DNA of 64,000 nucleotides from Shewanella amazonensis SB2B. GTDB taxonomy: Bacteria > Pseudomonadota > Gammaproteobacteria > Enterobacterales > Shewanellaceae. This document shows, piece by piece, positions 15,492 to 24,459 of this stretch. Where the stretch lies: NCBI RefSeq assembly GCF_000015245.1, contig NC_008700.1:1060001-1124000 (forward strand), given 5' to 3'. Numbering within the stretch: the stretch's first letter is position 1; each line of letters begins with the position of its first letter. Position numbers and translations under genes: made by a program. Below the pieces are notes generated by a model, which was not told the origin of the DNA, made no database searches, and saw only the letters and a list, made by a program, of their open reading frames with translations.

Positions 15492-16280
15492 TTAACTGAG
15501 AATGAGTTCCTTGACGATGCGGGCGCCAAAATAGGCCAGCGACAACAGGGTGGCGCCGGTCAGGGTGTAGGCGATGGCGGTACGGATACGGCAACCCACT
15601 GAGTATTGCTGCCACAGCATGGCGATGTACACAAACCAGGCCATGATGGAGAGAATGGCCTTATGACCTTTACCCTCGGCAAACATGTCGTCGAGGAAGA
15701 TAAAGCCGGTCGCCAGACCCAGGCTGAGCAGGATCACGCCAATGATCACCAAATGGTACAGCTGCTTTTCCACTGTCATCAGTGGCGGCATGGCCGGGCT
15801 TAATATCAGCTGCTTTTTCTTGAGCTTGTTTTGGATCATCGCCAGCTGAATGGCGTACAGTGCTGCAATCATCAGTGCACTGTAGGCCATGAGTGACAGC
15901 ACCACGTGGGCCAGCACCTCGGGATTGTGCTCAAAGTGGGTAATGTATTTGGGAGGCACCAACCATAAGAGAGCCACCGACAATACAGAACAGGCATATA
16001 CCACGGGCACAACCACTATCACTTTCAGACGGAAAATCAGCACGCTGAAGGTGAAAGCGATAATCCAGTTCACCAGTGAAATCACGTTGGTGAGGCTGAA
16101 GTTCTGACCATCGTCGGTAAAGATGGCTTGCTGCAGGGCGGCGGCGTGCAATACCACCGCGATGGATGCGACGGCGGCAACGGCACGGCGGTTTGGGCCT
16201 TCGGCGTGAAACAGTCGACTGGTCACCAGTATCAGGGCGATACAGTAGAAGAACATGGCTGACGCAGAGAAAAGAACCAT
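15492..16280 (-). CDS. ypjD: CcsA-like inner-membrane protein YpjD
   Basis: A 262-residue polytopic protein with about eight hydrophobic helices and the fold of the cytochrome c assembly (CcsA/CcmC-type) family. Histidines occur in HAEGPNRRAVAAV, FEHNPEVLAHVVLSLMAYSAL and GKGHKAILSIMAWF. No WWD haem-handling motif is obvious, and the exact role of YpjD is unknown. It is divergent from ffh, as in E. coli, and upstream of the CNNM/CorC gene on the same strand. Confidence 0.8.
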   Translation of the reverse strand: MVLFSASAMFFYCIALILVTSRLFHAEGPNRRAVAAVASIAVVLHAAALQQAIFTDDGQNFSLTNVISLVNWIIAFTFSVLIFRLKVIVVVPVVYACSVLSVALLWLVPPKYITHFEHNPEVLAHVVLSLMAYSALMIAALYAIQLAMIQNKLKKKQLILSPAMPPLMTVEKQLYHLVIIGVILLSLGLATGFIFLDDMFAEGKGHKAILSIMAWFVYIAMLWQQYSVGCRIRTAIAYTLTGATLLSLAYFGARIVKELILS

Positions 16281-16485
16281 GGATTACAACCTGCTTTTAG
16301 TTTCTCTTGGGCTTCGCGATGCGAAAGCGGGATTGCTGATTTGGAAGTTAGAATAACACGACCCTTGCGCAAATGGGCAGTGATGTAAGTTGCAAATTTT
16401 AGCCAATTCTGATTGTTAGCCGAAGTATTCTCTGCTCGGCATCCATACAGGCAAGCGGACAGGTAGCATAAACCGCAGGCATCGC

Positions 16486-16491
16486 TATAAT
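16486..16491 (+). promoter_or_regulatory. Likely -10 element of ffh
   Basis: A perfect TATAAT hexamer 42 bases before the ffh start. The matching -35 region is weak. Confidence 0.45.
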
Positions 16492-16532
16492 ACAAGCCCA
16501 CATTTGACATTATTAAAGGTTTGCACAGGACG

Positions 16533-17906
16533 ATGTTTGAGAACCTGACCGACAGACTGTCGCGTACGCTGAAGACCATCAGCGGTCGCGGTCGCTTAAC
16601 GGAAGACAACATTAAAGACACCCTGCGGGAAGTCCGTATGGCGCTCCTTGAGGCCGATGTGGCCTTGCCGGTTGTCCGTGAATTTGTGAACGCCGTTAAA
16701 GAGCGCGCAGTGGGCCAGGACGTGGCCAAGAGCCTGACGCCCGGTCAGGTGTTTGTCAAAATCGTTCAAAGCGAGCTTGAAAAGGCGATGGGTGAGGCCA
16801 ACGAGGCCCTGAATCTTGCCGCCCAGCCCCCGGCTGTGATCATGATGGCAGGTCTACAGGGTGCGGGTAAAACCACCTCTGTGGCCAAGTTGTCCAAATT
16901 CCTGCGTACCCGTCAGAAAAAATCTGTACTGGTGGTCAGTGCCGACGTTTACCGCCCTGCGGCAATCAAGCAGCTCGAAACCCTGGCCAAAGAAGTGGAA
17001 GTGGAATTCTTCCCCTCCGATGTGAGCCAAAAGCCCATCGACATCGCCAATGCGGCTATTTCGCACGCCAAGCTGAAATTCATTGATGTAGTGATCCTCG
17101 ATACCGCGGGCCGATTGCACGTCGATGAAGCCATGATGGATGAAATCAAGGCACTGCATGCAGCAGTCAAGCCTATCGAAACGCTGTTCGTGGTAGACGC
17201 CATGACGGGTCAGGATGCAGCCAACACCGCCAAGGCCTTTAACGAGGCGCTGCCGTTGACTGGTGTGGTACTGACCAAGGTGGACGGTGATGCCCGCGGT
17301 GGTGCGGCGTTGTCTATCCGCCACATTACTGGCAAGCCCATTAAGTTCCTCGGTGTCGGCGAAAAGACAGATGCGCTGGAGCCATTCCACCCTGACCGTG
17401 TAGCCTCGCGCATCCTTGGCATGGGTGACGTACTTTCCCTGATTGAGCAGGTAGAGCGCGGCGTTGATAAAGAAAAAGCCATGAAGCTGGCCTCCAAGGT
17501 CAAATCGGGTGGCAATTTCGACCTCGAAGACTTCCGCGAGCAGCTGCAGCAGATGAAAAACATGGGCGGCATGATGGGACTGCTGGAAAAATTGCCCGGC
17601 GTTGGTCAGCTGCCACCGGAAGCCATGGCACAAATTCAGGATGGTAAAATGACCCGCCAAATGGAGGCTATTATTAACTCCATGACACCGGGCGAACGTC
17701 AGAATCCTGATATCATCAAGGGCTCCCGCAAGCGTCGCATTGCAGCGGGTAGTGGCACACAAATTCAAGACGTTAACCGTCTGCTTAAGCAGTTCACCCA
17801 GATGCAGAAAATGATGAAGAAGATGTCTTCCAAGGGTGGAATGCAGAAAATGATGCGCGCCATGGGTGGTATGATGCCCGGCGGCATGAAGCTTCCCGGG
17901 CGTTAA
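16533..17906 (+). CDS. ffh: Signal recognition particle protein Ffh
   Basis: A 457-residue SRP GTPase. Its NG domain (about 1-295) has G1 GLQGAGKTTS, LDTAGR and TKVDGDARGG. Its Met-rich M domain (about 300-457; MKNMGGMMGLLEKLPG, MMKKMSSKGGMQKMM) binds 4.5S RNA and signal sequences. It targets nascent inner-membrane proteins to FtsY and SecYEG. The start is ATG 16533 (FENLTDRLSRTL), matching the family; the open frame reaches 4 codons further to a TTG. It is followed by rpsP. Confidence 0.97.
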   Translation: MFENLTDRLSRTLKTISGRGRLTEDNIKDTLREVRMALLEADVALPVVREFVNAVKERAVGQDVAKSLTPGQVFVKIVQSELEKAMGEANEALNLAAQPPAVIMMAGLQGAGKTTSVAKLSKFLRTRQKKSVLVVSADVYRPAAIKQLETLAKEVEVEFFPSDVSQKPIDIANAAISHAKLKFIDVVILDTAGRLHVDEAMMDEIKALHAAVKPIETLFVVDAMTGQDAANTAKAFNEALPLTGVVLTKVDGDARGGAALSIRHITGKPIKFLGVGEKTDALEPFHPDRVASRILGMGDVLSLIEQVERGVDKEKAMKLASKVKSGGNFDLEDFREQLQQMKNMGGMMGLLEKLPGVGQLPPEAMAQIQDGKMTRQMEAIINSMTPGERQNPDIIKGSRKRRIAAGSGTQIQDVNRLLKQFTQMQKMMKKMSSKGGMQKMMRAMGGMMPGGMKLPGR

Positions 17907-18063
17907 GCCCGGACTCAATGCAGCCGTAAAATTGGCCACTTTCGGTTGCATTCGCCTGAAACTCAGGTAAAATTCTCCGGCTTTCTTGCTGGGACTCTTC
18001 TGCGAACACGGGGTTCCAGTTTTTATTTTTGCTTCTGGCAAATCATTAGAGGAAAAAAAACGC

Positions 18064-18315
18064 ATGGTTACCATTCGTTTAGCTCGCGGCGGCGCTAAAA
18101 AGCGTCCTTTCTACAACATCGTAGTAACTGACTCTCGTAACGCCCGTGACGGCCGTTTCATCGAGCGCGTTGGTTTCTTCAACCCACTGGCCAAAGGTCA
18201 GGAAGAAACTCTGCGTCTGGATCTGGATCGCGTTGATCACTGGGTTGGCAACGGTGCTTCTACTACCGATCGCGTAGCCAAGCTGATCAAAGACGCCCGT
18301 AAAGCTGCTGCTTAA
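18064..18315 (+). CDS. rpsP: 30S ribosomal protein S16
   Basis: An 83-residue basic protein (E. coli 82) beginning MVTIRLARGGAKKRPFYNIV. It stabilises 16S rRNA folding early in 30S assembly. ATG 18064 matches the family N-terminus; the upstream open frame is not S16-like. It is the first gene of the rpsP-rimM-trmD-rplS operon. Confidence 0.98.
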   Translation: MVTIRLARGGAKKRPFYNIVVTDSRNARDGRFIERVGFFNPLAKGQEETLRLDLDRVDHWVGNGASTTDRVAKLIKDARKAAA

Positions 18316-18335
18316 TGGCGTGAAGGTATAGATTG

Positions 18336-18866
18336 ATGAGCAGTAATCAACAACCTGTAGTAGTAGGCAAAATCGGCTCTACTTACGGCGTAAAGGGTTG
18401 GATGAAGATCACCGCCTATACCGATTCCGTTGAAGGTATTTTCGACTATTCTCCATGGTTCCTTAAAGAACATGGCGAATGGCGTGAGGTGAAGGTGTCC
18501 CAGTGGCGCTTCCACGGCAAGGCGGTCGTCGCCGAGCTTGAGGGAGTCAGCAACCGGGAGCAGGCTCAAATGCTCACCAACTGTGAGATTGGGATCCTGG
18601 CCGAACAAATGCCTGAGTTGCCCGAAGACGAGTTCTATTGGCGCGATCTCATTGGCTGTGAGGTACTCAATACCAAGGGTTACAACCTGGGTAAAGTTGA
18701 TCAGATCCTGGAAACAGGCTCCAACGACGTACTCATGGTCAAGGCCAACGCCAAAGATGCTTTCGGCAAAACGGAACGTATGATTCCGTATCTGCCTGAC
18801 CAGTTTGTCCTTGAGGTCAAACTGTCAGAAAAACAGATTATTGTGGATTGGGATCCTGACTTCTAA
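18336..18866 (+). CDS. rimM: Ribosome maturation factor RimM
   Basis: A 176-residue protein with the N-terminal RimM barrel (VVVGKIGSTYGVKGWMKI) and a C-terminal PRC barrel (from about residue 100, FYWRDLIGCEV). RimM binds S19 in the 30S head and assists late 30S assembly. It lies 20 bases after rpsP and 15 bases before trmD. ATG 18336 was chosen; a TTG one codon upstream is also possible. Confidence 0.96.
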   Translation: MSSNQQPVVVGKIGSTYGVKGWMKITAYTDSVEGIFDYSPWFLKEHGEWREVKVSQWRFHGKAVVAELEGVSNREQAQMLTNCEIGILAEQMPELPEDEFYWRDLIGCEVLNTKGYNLGKVDQILETGSNDVLMVKANAKDAFGKTERMIPYLPDQFVLEVKLSEKQIIVDWDPDF

Positions 18867-18881
18867 ATCGAGGTACCAAAC

Positions 18882-19634
18882 ATGTGGTTAGGGGTAATCA
18901 CCCTGTTTCCCGAAATGTTTCGTGCCATCACTGATTTTGGGGTCACGGGTCGGGCCATCAAAAATGGCCTGCTGGAGTTGCACACGTGGAATCCCCGTGA
19001 TTTCACCCATGACAGACACAGAACCGTGGACGACAGGCCTTATGGCGGCGGACCGGGAATGTTGATGATGGTGCAACCACTGAAAGATGCCATCCAGGCT
19101 GCCAGAACGGCGGCGGGTGACGGAGCCAAGGTGATATATCTGTCTCCACAGGGGCGCAAGCTGACACAGCGGGGCGCAACTGAGCTGGCAGAAACACAAA
19201 AGTTGATTTTGGTGTGCGGACGTTACGAAGGTATCGATGAGCGCATCATTCAGACTGAAGTGGACGAGGAATGGTCAATCGGCGACTACGTGCTTTCGGG
19301 CGGTGAGTTACCGGCAATGACCCTGATTGATGCAGTGTCCCGTCTGGTACCCGGCGTGCTGGGTAAACAGGCTTCGGCGGAGCAGGACTCTTTCTCCGAC
19401 GGTTTGCTCGATTGTCCTCATTACACCCGGCCCGAATCTTTGGATGGTCTTGAGGTGCCGGCAGTGCTGCTCGGTGGCAACCACGAAGACATTAGACGCT
19501 GGCGTCTTAAACAAAGTCTCGGAAGAACTTTTTTAAGAAGGCCGGAATTATTTGAAAATCTAGCTCTGACTGACGAACAAACCCGCCTGCTGGCGCAGTT
19601 TGTCGACGAAATGGACAGTCCACAGAAGTCGTAG
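18882..19634 (+). CDS. trmD: tRNA (guanine-N1)-methyltransferase TrmD
   Basis: A 250-residue SPOUT-class enzyme that makes m1G37 in tRNAs and so prevents frameshifting. Family stretches visible are LFPEMFRAITDFGVTGRA, DDRPYGGGPGMLMM and the knotted SAM site (CGRYEGIDERII, then SIGDYVLSGGELPAM). The conserved operon position is between rimM and rplS. Confidence 0.97.
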   Translation: MWLGVITLFPEMFRAITDFGVTGRAIKNGLLELHTWNPRDFTHDRHRTVDDRPYGGGPGMLMMVQPLKDAIQAARTAAGDGAKVIYLSPQGRKLTQRGATELAETQKLILVCGRYEGIDERIIQTEVDEEWSIGDYVLSGGELPAMTLIDAVSRLVPGVLGKQASAEQDSFSDGLLDCPHYTRPESLDGLEVPAVLLGGNHEDIRRWRLKQSLGRTFLRRPELFENLALTDEQTRLLAQFVDEMDSPQKS

Positions 19635-19661
19635 CTCAGTTAATCCTAGTATGGAGTTTAC

Positions 19662-20015
19662 ATGAACAACATCATCAAAATGCTCAACGATGAGCAAATG
19701 AAAAAAGACGTTCCTGATTTTGGCCCAGGTGATACCGTAGTGGTTCAGGTACGTGTTAAAGAAGGTGACAAAGAGCGTCTGCAGGCGTTCGAAGGCGTTG
19801 TAATCGCCAAGCGTAACCGTGGTCTGCACTCTGCTTTCACCGTTCGTAAGATCTCTAACGGTGAAGGTGTGGAACGTGCTTTCCAAACTCACAGCCCTCT
19901 GATTTCCAGCATCGAAGTTAAGCGTCGTGGCCGCGTTCGTCGCGCCAAGCTGTACTATCTGCGTGAGCGTTCAGGTAAGTCTGCACGTATCCGTGAGAAG
20001 CTGGCGACCAAGTAA
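19662..20015 (+). CDS. rplS: 50S ribosomal protein L19
   Basis: A 117-residue protein (E. coli 115) located at the 30S-50S interface. The motif FEGVVIAKRNRGLHSAFTVRK is characteristic. It is the last gene of the rpsP operon and is followed by a strong terminator. Confidence 0.98.
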   Translation: MNNIIKMLNDEQMKKDVPDFGPGDTVVVQVRVKEGDKERLQAFEGVVIAKRNRGLHSAFTVRKISNGEGVERAFQTHSPLISSIEVKRRGRVRRAKLYYLRERSGKSARIREKLATK

Positions 20016-20045
20016 TCGCCCAAAAAAAGACGCAAGTGTTCGCAC

Positions 20046-20072
20046 AAAAAACCGCCCTCGTGGCGGTTTTTT
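20046..20072 (+). terminator. Terminator of the rpsP-rplS operon
   Basis: AACCGCC-CTCGT-GGCGGTT stem with a run of six T. Confidence 0.9.
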
Positions 20073-20173
20073 GTTTGTGCCGATAACGCAACTTCCTCTA
20101 AGCCAAGCCATCCCACTCGCCTTTTGGCGCCATCTTCGCGAATTTTGAATGAATTTTTATCAACTGGCCTTGC

Positions 20174-20193
20174 GCCCGTTCAGGTAAACGGGC
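20174..20193. repeat. Inverted repeat upstream of aroF
   Basis: GCCCGTT-CAGGTA-AACGGGC, 7-base perfect arms. No T-run follows, so a terminator is unlikely. It lies 16 bases before a second, larger palindrome. Confidence 0.45.
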
Positions 20194-20208
20194 ACACTGT
20201 GCTTTCGG

Positions 20209-20230
20209 TTGTAATGGTGTAACATTACAA
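20209..20230. promoter_or_regulatory. Palindrome, candidate operator of aroF-tyrA
   Basis: TTGTAATG-GTGTAA-CATTACAA has perfect 8-base arms. It lies 84 bases before the aroF start. The half sites resemble TyrR boxes (TGTAAA-N6-TTTACA), but the spacing between TGTAAT and ATTACA is 8 rather than 6, so assignment to TyrR is uncertain. Confidence 0.5.
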
Positions 20231-20313
20231 TAATACAAATTTTGGACGTAGAGATGTCAGCTGAGGTTGTCGATGGGGCAGTGTCAGCGTCGTTAAACAC
20301 AGAAGGTGATCCC

Positions 20314-21405
20314 ATGCAGCAAGATACTATCAACAATGTGCACATCAGCGCCGAAAAGGTGCTTATCACGCCACAGGAGCTAAAACGCGAACTGCCATTG
20401 TCTGAGCATGGGTACCAGTATATTTTGCGCTCCCGTCGTACTGTGGCAGATATTGTACACAAGCGCGACCCGCGGCTGCTGGTGGTGGCAGGTCCTTGCT
20501 CAATCCACGATATTGCCGCCGCCAAGGAATATGCCCTTAAGCTTAAAAAGCTCCATGACGAGCTCAAAGATGAGTTCTTTATTCTGATGCGGGTTTACTT
20601 CGAAAAGCCACGTACTACTGTGGGCTGGAAGGGAATGATTAACGACCCTGATATGGATGAGTCCTTCGATGTGGAAAAGGGACTTCGTCTTGCCCGTGAG
20701 TTGATGATTTTTCTGGCGGAGCTTGAACTGCCGGTGGCCACAGAGGCGCTCGACCCCATCAGCCCACAGTACATTTCAGAGCTTGTTACCTGGTCTGCCA
20801 TTGGCGCCCGCACCACAGAGTCTCAAACCCACAGGGAAATGGCGTCGGGCCTTTCTATGCCGGTGGGCTTTAAAAACGGCACCGATGGCAAGCTGGATGT
20901 GGCAATCAATGCCATGAAATCGGCCGCCAGTGGTCACCGCTTTATGGGTATTAACCAGCAAGGTCAGGTAGCGCTTTTGCAAACCAACGGTAACCCGGAT
21001 GGCCATATCATTCTGCGTGGTGGCAGCAAGCCCAACTATGATGCTGAGAGTGTGGCCGAATGCGAGGCGCAGGTACGCTGGGCCGGGCTCGACCCCAAAT
21101 TGGTCATAGATTGCAGTCACGGTAATTCTTCCAAAGATCATAATCGTCAGGACCCGGTGTGTCGTGACGTGTTTGCTCAGGTGGCTGCCGGCAGTGACGC
21201 CATTATCGGCGTGATGCTGGAAAGTCATCTCAATGCCGGTAACCAGCCCTGTGATAAGCCCCTGTCAGAGCTTAAATACGGCGTCTCTGTCACCGATGCC
21301 TGCATAGATTGGCAAACGACCGAAACCTTGCTGCGTGAAGGTGCCGAGAACCTGGCGTCTGTTATTCCCTCAAGATTTGTTATGCTGAAGGCCGCCAATG
21401 GCTGA
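20314..21405 (+). CDS. aroF: 3-deoxy-D-arabino-heptulosonate 7-phosphate (DAHP) synthase, Tyr-type
   Basis: A 363-residue class I-alpha DAHP synthase. It condenses phosphoenolpyruvate and erythrose 4-phosphate, the first step of the shikimate pathway. Active-site stretches: VVAGPCSIHD (metal-binding Cys), YFEKPRTTVGWKG, FKNGTDG (catalytic Lys region) and IDCSHGNSSKDH (metal-binding His). The N-terminus QQDTINNVHISAEKVL resembles E. coli AroF, which supports ATG 20314 with GAAGGTGA before it; the frame is open upstream to 20242. It is followed directly by tyrA, as in the E. coli aroF-tyrA operon, so it is probably the tyrosine-regulated isozyme. Confidence 0.92.
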   Translation: MQQDTINNVHISAEKVLITPQELKRELPLSEHGYQYILRSRRTVADIVHKRDPRLLVVAGPCSIHDIAAAKEYALKLKKLHDELKDEFFILMRVYFEKPRTTVGWKGMINDPDMDESFDVEKGLRLARELMIFLAELELPVATEALDPISPQYISELVTWSAIGARTTESQTHREMASGLSMPVGFKNGTDGKLDVAINAMKSAASGHRFMGINQQGQVALLQTNGNPDGHIILRGGSKPNYDAESVAECEAQVRWAGLDPKLVIDCSHGNSSKDHNRQDPVCRDVFAQVAAGSDAIIGVMLESHLNAGNQPCDKPLSELKYGVSVTDACIDWQTTETLLREGAENLASVIPSRFVMLKAANG

Positions 21406-21418
21406 CAGGATATTTGAT

Positions 21419-22558
21419 ATGACAGAAAAGACCACCGCTGAGCTGGAAAACCTACGGGGCCTGATTGATGGTGTCGACAGCCAGTTACTGTCGCTGCTTC
21501 GCAAGCGTCTTGATTTGGTGGCACAGGTTGGCACAGTCAAACATGCGGCGGGACTGCCGATTTACGCGCCTGCACGGGAAGCGGCCATGCTCGGTAAGCG
21601 TCGCGCCGAAGCCGAAGCCATGGGAGTAAGTCCACAGCTGATTGAGGATATCTTGAGACGCCTGATGCGCGAATCCTACATGAGTGAAAAAGACGTGGGC
21701 TTCAAGCAGGTCAATCCTGAGCTGGGCCATATTGTTATCATAGGTGGGCAAGGGCAGCTGGGACGCTTATTCGCTCAGATGTTTGCGCTTTCCGGCTATG
21801 AAGTGCGTCTCTTGGATAAAGATGACTGGGACCATGCAGATGAGCTGTTCGATGGTGCAGGTCTGGTATTGGTGACAGTGCCCATTGCGACTACCTGCTC
21901 GCTTATCCGTGAGCGCCTGGATCACCTTCCCGAGCACTGTATCTTGGCGGATCTGACCTCCGTCAAAGGGGCGCCACTCAAGGCCATGCTGGAAACCCAT
22001 AAGGGCCCAGTGGTGGGGTTGCACCCCATGTTTGGTCCGGACGTGGGCAGTTTGGCCAAACAGGTGGTGGTAGTGTGCCATGGCCGTGCGCCGGAAAAGT
22101 ACCAATGGCTGATGGAGCAGATTGGCATCTGGGGCGCCAGACTGGTCGAGGCCGATGCGGGTCGCCATGATAAGGCGATGCAGCTGGTGCAGGCTATGCG
22201 TCACTTTTCATCGTTTGTGTATGGCTTGAACCTGTGCCGTGAGCAGGCTGATATAGACACGCTGCTTGAATTCAGCTCGCCTATTTATCGGCTGGAGCTG
22301 GCCATGGTGGGGCGTCTCTTTGCCCAGAGCGGCGAGCTGTACGCCGACATTATTTTTGCCCAGGAAGAAAGCCTGACGGCGATTTCGGACTTCATCGATA
22401 ACTACCGCGATGCACTGGAGCTTCTGAAAACAGGCGATAGGGCAGGCTTTATCGCACGCTTTAATGAAGTTTCAAACTGGTTTGGCAATTACTCCCAACA
22501 GTTCCTTACCGAGAGTCGCGCCATGCTGCAATCGGTCAATGATATGCGTTCAGTTTAA
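21419..22558 (+). CDS. tyrA: Chorismate mutase / prephenate dehydrogenase TyrA
   Basis: A 379-residue bifunctional enzyme. The N-terminal AroQ-type chorismate mutase is at about residues 1-90 (LRGLIDGVDSQLLSLLRKRL). An NAD-dependent prephenate dehydrogenase follows (from about 100; IIGGQGQLGRLFAQMF nucleotide site, LHPMFGPDV substrate region). It converts chorismate to 4-hydroxyphenylpyruvate for tyrosine. ATG 21419 was chosen by similarity. ATG 21398, which overlaps aroF and has a better ribosome site (GAAGG), is a real alternative that would add 7 residues. Confidence 0.93.
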   Translation: MTEKTTAELENLRGLIDGVDSQLLSLLRKRLDLVAQVGTVKHAAGLPIYAPAREAAMLGKRRAEAEAMGVSPQLIEDILRRLMRESYMSEKDVGFKQVNPELGHIVIIGGQGQLGRLFAQMFALSGYEVRLLDKDDWDHADELFDGAGLVLVTVPIATTCSLIRERLDHLPEHCILADLTSVKGAPLKAMLETHKGPVVGLHPMFGPDVGSLAKQVVVVCHGRAPEKYQWLMEQIGIWGARLVEADAGRHDKAMQLVQAMRHFSSFVYGLNLCREQADIDTLLEFSSPIYRLELAMVGRLFAQSGELYADIIFAQEESLTAISDFIDNYRDALELLKTGDRAGFIARFNEVSNWFGNYSQQFLTESRAMLQSVNDMRSV

Positions 22559-22578
22559 GATGCTGTTCTTTATACTGA

Positions 22579-22604
22579 AAAAGCGCCATTAAGGCGCTTT
22601 TTTT
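22579..22604 (+). terminator. Terminator of aroF-tyrA
   Basis: AAAAGCGCC-ATTAA-GGCGCTTTT stem with a T-run. Confidence 0.88.
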
Positions 22605-22653
22605 ATTTTAAATCAGCAACTCCTTAAGATGATCTGCTTCAAGGAACCGAGCT

Positions 22654-22676
22654 TTGCTGCTTTTTAAATGCAGCAA
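22654..22676. promoter_or_regulatory. Palindrome upstream of hcp (distal)
   Basis: TTGCTGC, 9 bases, GCAGCAA: perfect 7-base arms in an 11-1-11 layout, the same geometry as the proximal site. The half site AAATGCA resembles the NsrR half-site AAATGCATCTT. Centre is 43 bases upstream of the proximal site. Confidence 0.4.
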
Positions 22677-22696
22677 TATCCGTATCCTTCGCTCCT

Positions 22697-22719
22697 AACA
22701 TGCATAAATAAAGCATGAA
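22697..22719. promoter_or_regulatory. NsrR-like site upstream of hcp (proximal)
   Basis: AACATGCATAA-A-TAAAGCATGAA fits the 11-1-11 NsrR pattern (AAGATGCATTT-N-AAATGCATCTT) with the core ATGCAT/GCAT kept. NsrR, a nitric-oxide-sensing repressor, controls hcp-hcr in enterics and is predicted to do so in other gammaproteobacteria. The site ends 18 bases before the hcp start, where a bound repressor could block transcription. Confidence 0.55.
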
Positions 22720-22737
22720 AATAAAAGGAGCCATGTC

Positions 22738-24402
22738 GTGTTTTGTATTCAGTGTGAACAGACCATTCGTACCCCCGCCGGCAACGGTTGCAGCTATGCA
22801 CAGGGCATGTGCGGCAAGCTGGCAGCAACCTCAGACCTGCAAGATCTGCTGATTTATATGCTCAAGGGCGTTTCCGCCTGGGCGGTGAAAGCCCGTGAGT
22901 TGGGACTTCCTCCAACTGAGGCCGATACCTTTGTGCCCAAGGCTTTCTTTGCGACCCTGACCAACGTGAATTTCGATGATGAACGCATCATAGAGTACGC
23001 CAGAAAGGCCGAGAGTCTGCGCAACGTGCTTAAAACCCAATGCACTGAGGCTGCCCAAAAGGCGGGTATTCGCCTTGAATCCTTACCGGACAGTGCCTCT
23101 GTGCTGCTTGGCACTTCAAAGCCAGAGCTGCTGGAGCAAGCCAAGGCGGCGCTGCCTAATCTGGGTAAGGATGACATCCACGAAGATGTGATGGCGTTAA
23201 GGCTTTTGTGCCTTTATGGTCTGAAAGGCGCTGCCGCCTACATGGAACATGCCCGGGTGCTGGAGCAGCAATCCGCTGACATTGCGGCTGAGTTTCATCG
23301 CATCATGGCCTTCCTGGGTACCGACAGTGTGGATGCCGATGCACTCTTTACCGTCGCCATGGACATTGGTCAGCTGAATTTCAAGGTGATGGCTATGCTC
23401 GATGAAGGCGAAACCGCTGCCTTCGGCCACCCGGAGCCGACCCAAGTAAATACCAAGCCGGTAAAGGGAAAGGCGATTCTGGTGTCGGGCCACGACATGA
23501 AAGACCTTGAGCTTATCCTCAAGCAAACCCAGGGCAAGGGAATTAACGTTTACACCCATGGCGAGATGTTGCCAGCGCTGGCATATCCCGAGTTTAAGCA
23601 ATACCCCCATCTGGTAGGCAACTACGGCAGCGCCTGGCAAAACCAGCAAAAGGAATTTGCCAACTTCCCCGGTGCCGTGGTGATGACGTCAAACTGCATT
23701 ATCGACCCTAACGTTGGCCAATACGCCGACCGTATCTTTACCCGCAGCATCGTCGGCTGGCCAGGGGTTGTGCACCTTGAAGGTGATGATTTTTCTGCCG
23801 TGATTGAGAAAGCGTTGTCGCTGGAGGGGTTTCTCTATGACGAGATCTCCCATCAGATCACCATAGGTTTCGCCCGTAATGCGCTGATGGCAGCAGCTCC
23901 GGCCGTGGTCGAAAACGTGAAAAATGGCAGTATCCGCCACTTCTTCCTGGTAGGTGGCTGTGATGGTGACAAAGCCGAGCGGAGTTACTTTACCGATTTT
24001 GCCAAGGCAACGCCGAACGATAGCCTGATCCTGACTCTGGGCTGTGGTAAGTACAAGTTCAATAAGTTGGAGTTCGGTGACATCAACGGCATTCCAAGGC
24101 TACTGGATATTGGCCAGTGCAACGATGCCTACTCAGCCATTCAGCTGGCGATTGCTCTGTCGGAGGTGTTTGAGTGCGATATCAACGAGCTGCCATTGAG
24201 CCTGGTGCTGTCTTGGTTTGAACAAAAGGCGATAGTGATTTTGCTGACCCTGCTGTCTTTGGGGGTGAAGAATATTCGCACCGGTCCGACACCGCCAGCG
24301 TTCCTGACGCCAAATCTGCTCAAGGTTCTCGAGGACAAGTTTGGTCTTAAAAATACCACCACGGTGGAGGCCGATCTGAATGCGATTCTGAATGTCGCCT
24401 GA
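22738..24402 (+). CDS. hcp: Hydroxylamine reductase / hybrid cluster protein Hcp
   Basis: A 554-residue class I hybrid cluster protein (E. coli 550). Cys3, Cys6, Cys18 and Cys25 at the extreme N-terminus hold the first Fe-S cluster. Further Cys residues near VMTSNCIID, VGGCDGD and TLGCGKYKFNKLEFGD hold the hybrid Fe-S-O cluster. Hcp is reported as a nitric oxide reductase, and as an S-nitrosylase, under anaerobic nitrosative stress; hydroxylamine reduction is a further activity. The GTG start at 22738 has AAAAGGAG 7 bases before it; the nearby ATG at 22733 is out of frame. It is co-oriented with hcr. Confidence 0.96.
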   Translation: MFCIQCEQTIRTPAGNGCSYAQGMCGKLAATSDLQDLLIYMLKGVSAWAVKARELGLPPTEADTFVPKAFFATLTNVNFDDERIIEYARKAESLRNVLKTQCTEAAQKAGIRLESLPDSASVLLGTSKPELLEQAKAALPNLGKDDIHEDVMALRLLCLYGLKGAAAYMEHARVLEQQSADIAAEFHRIMAFLGTDSVDADALFTVAMDIGQLNFKVMAMLDEGETAAFGHPEPTQVNTKPVKGKAILVSGHDMKDLELILKQTQGKGINVYTHGEMLPALAYPEFKQYPHLVGNYGSAWQNQQKEFANFPGAVVMTSNCIIDPNVGQYADRIFTRSIVGWPGVVHLEGDDFSAVIEKALSLEGFLYDEISHQITIGFARNALMAAAPAVVENVKNGSIRHFFLVGGCDGDKAERSYFTDFAKATPNDSLILTLGCGKYKFNKLEFGDINGIPRLLDIGQCNDAYSAIQLAIALSEVFECDINELPLSLVLSWFEQKAIVILLTLLSLGVKNIRTGPTPPAFLTPNLLKVLEDKFGLKNTTTVEADLNAILNVA

Positions 24403-24459
24403 GTTGATGCAAGACGGCGCAAAGCGCTGTCTCTTTCATTGTGTTGGGGATAATCAGTT

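Noticed and set aside
20174..20193. Attenuator for aroF from the GCCCGTT/AACGGGC hairpin
   Set aside because: No T-run follows and no Tyr- or Phe-rich leader ORF was found between it and aroF.
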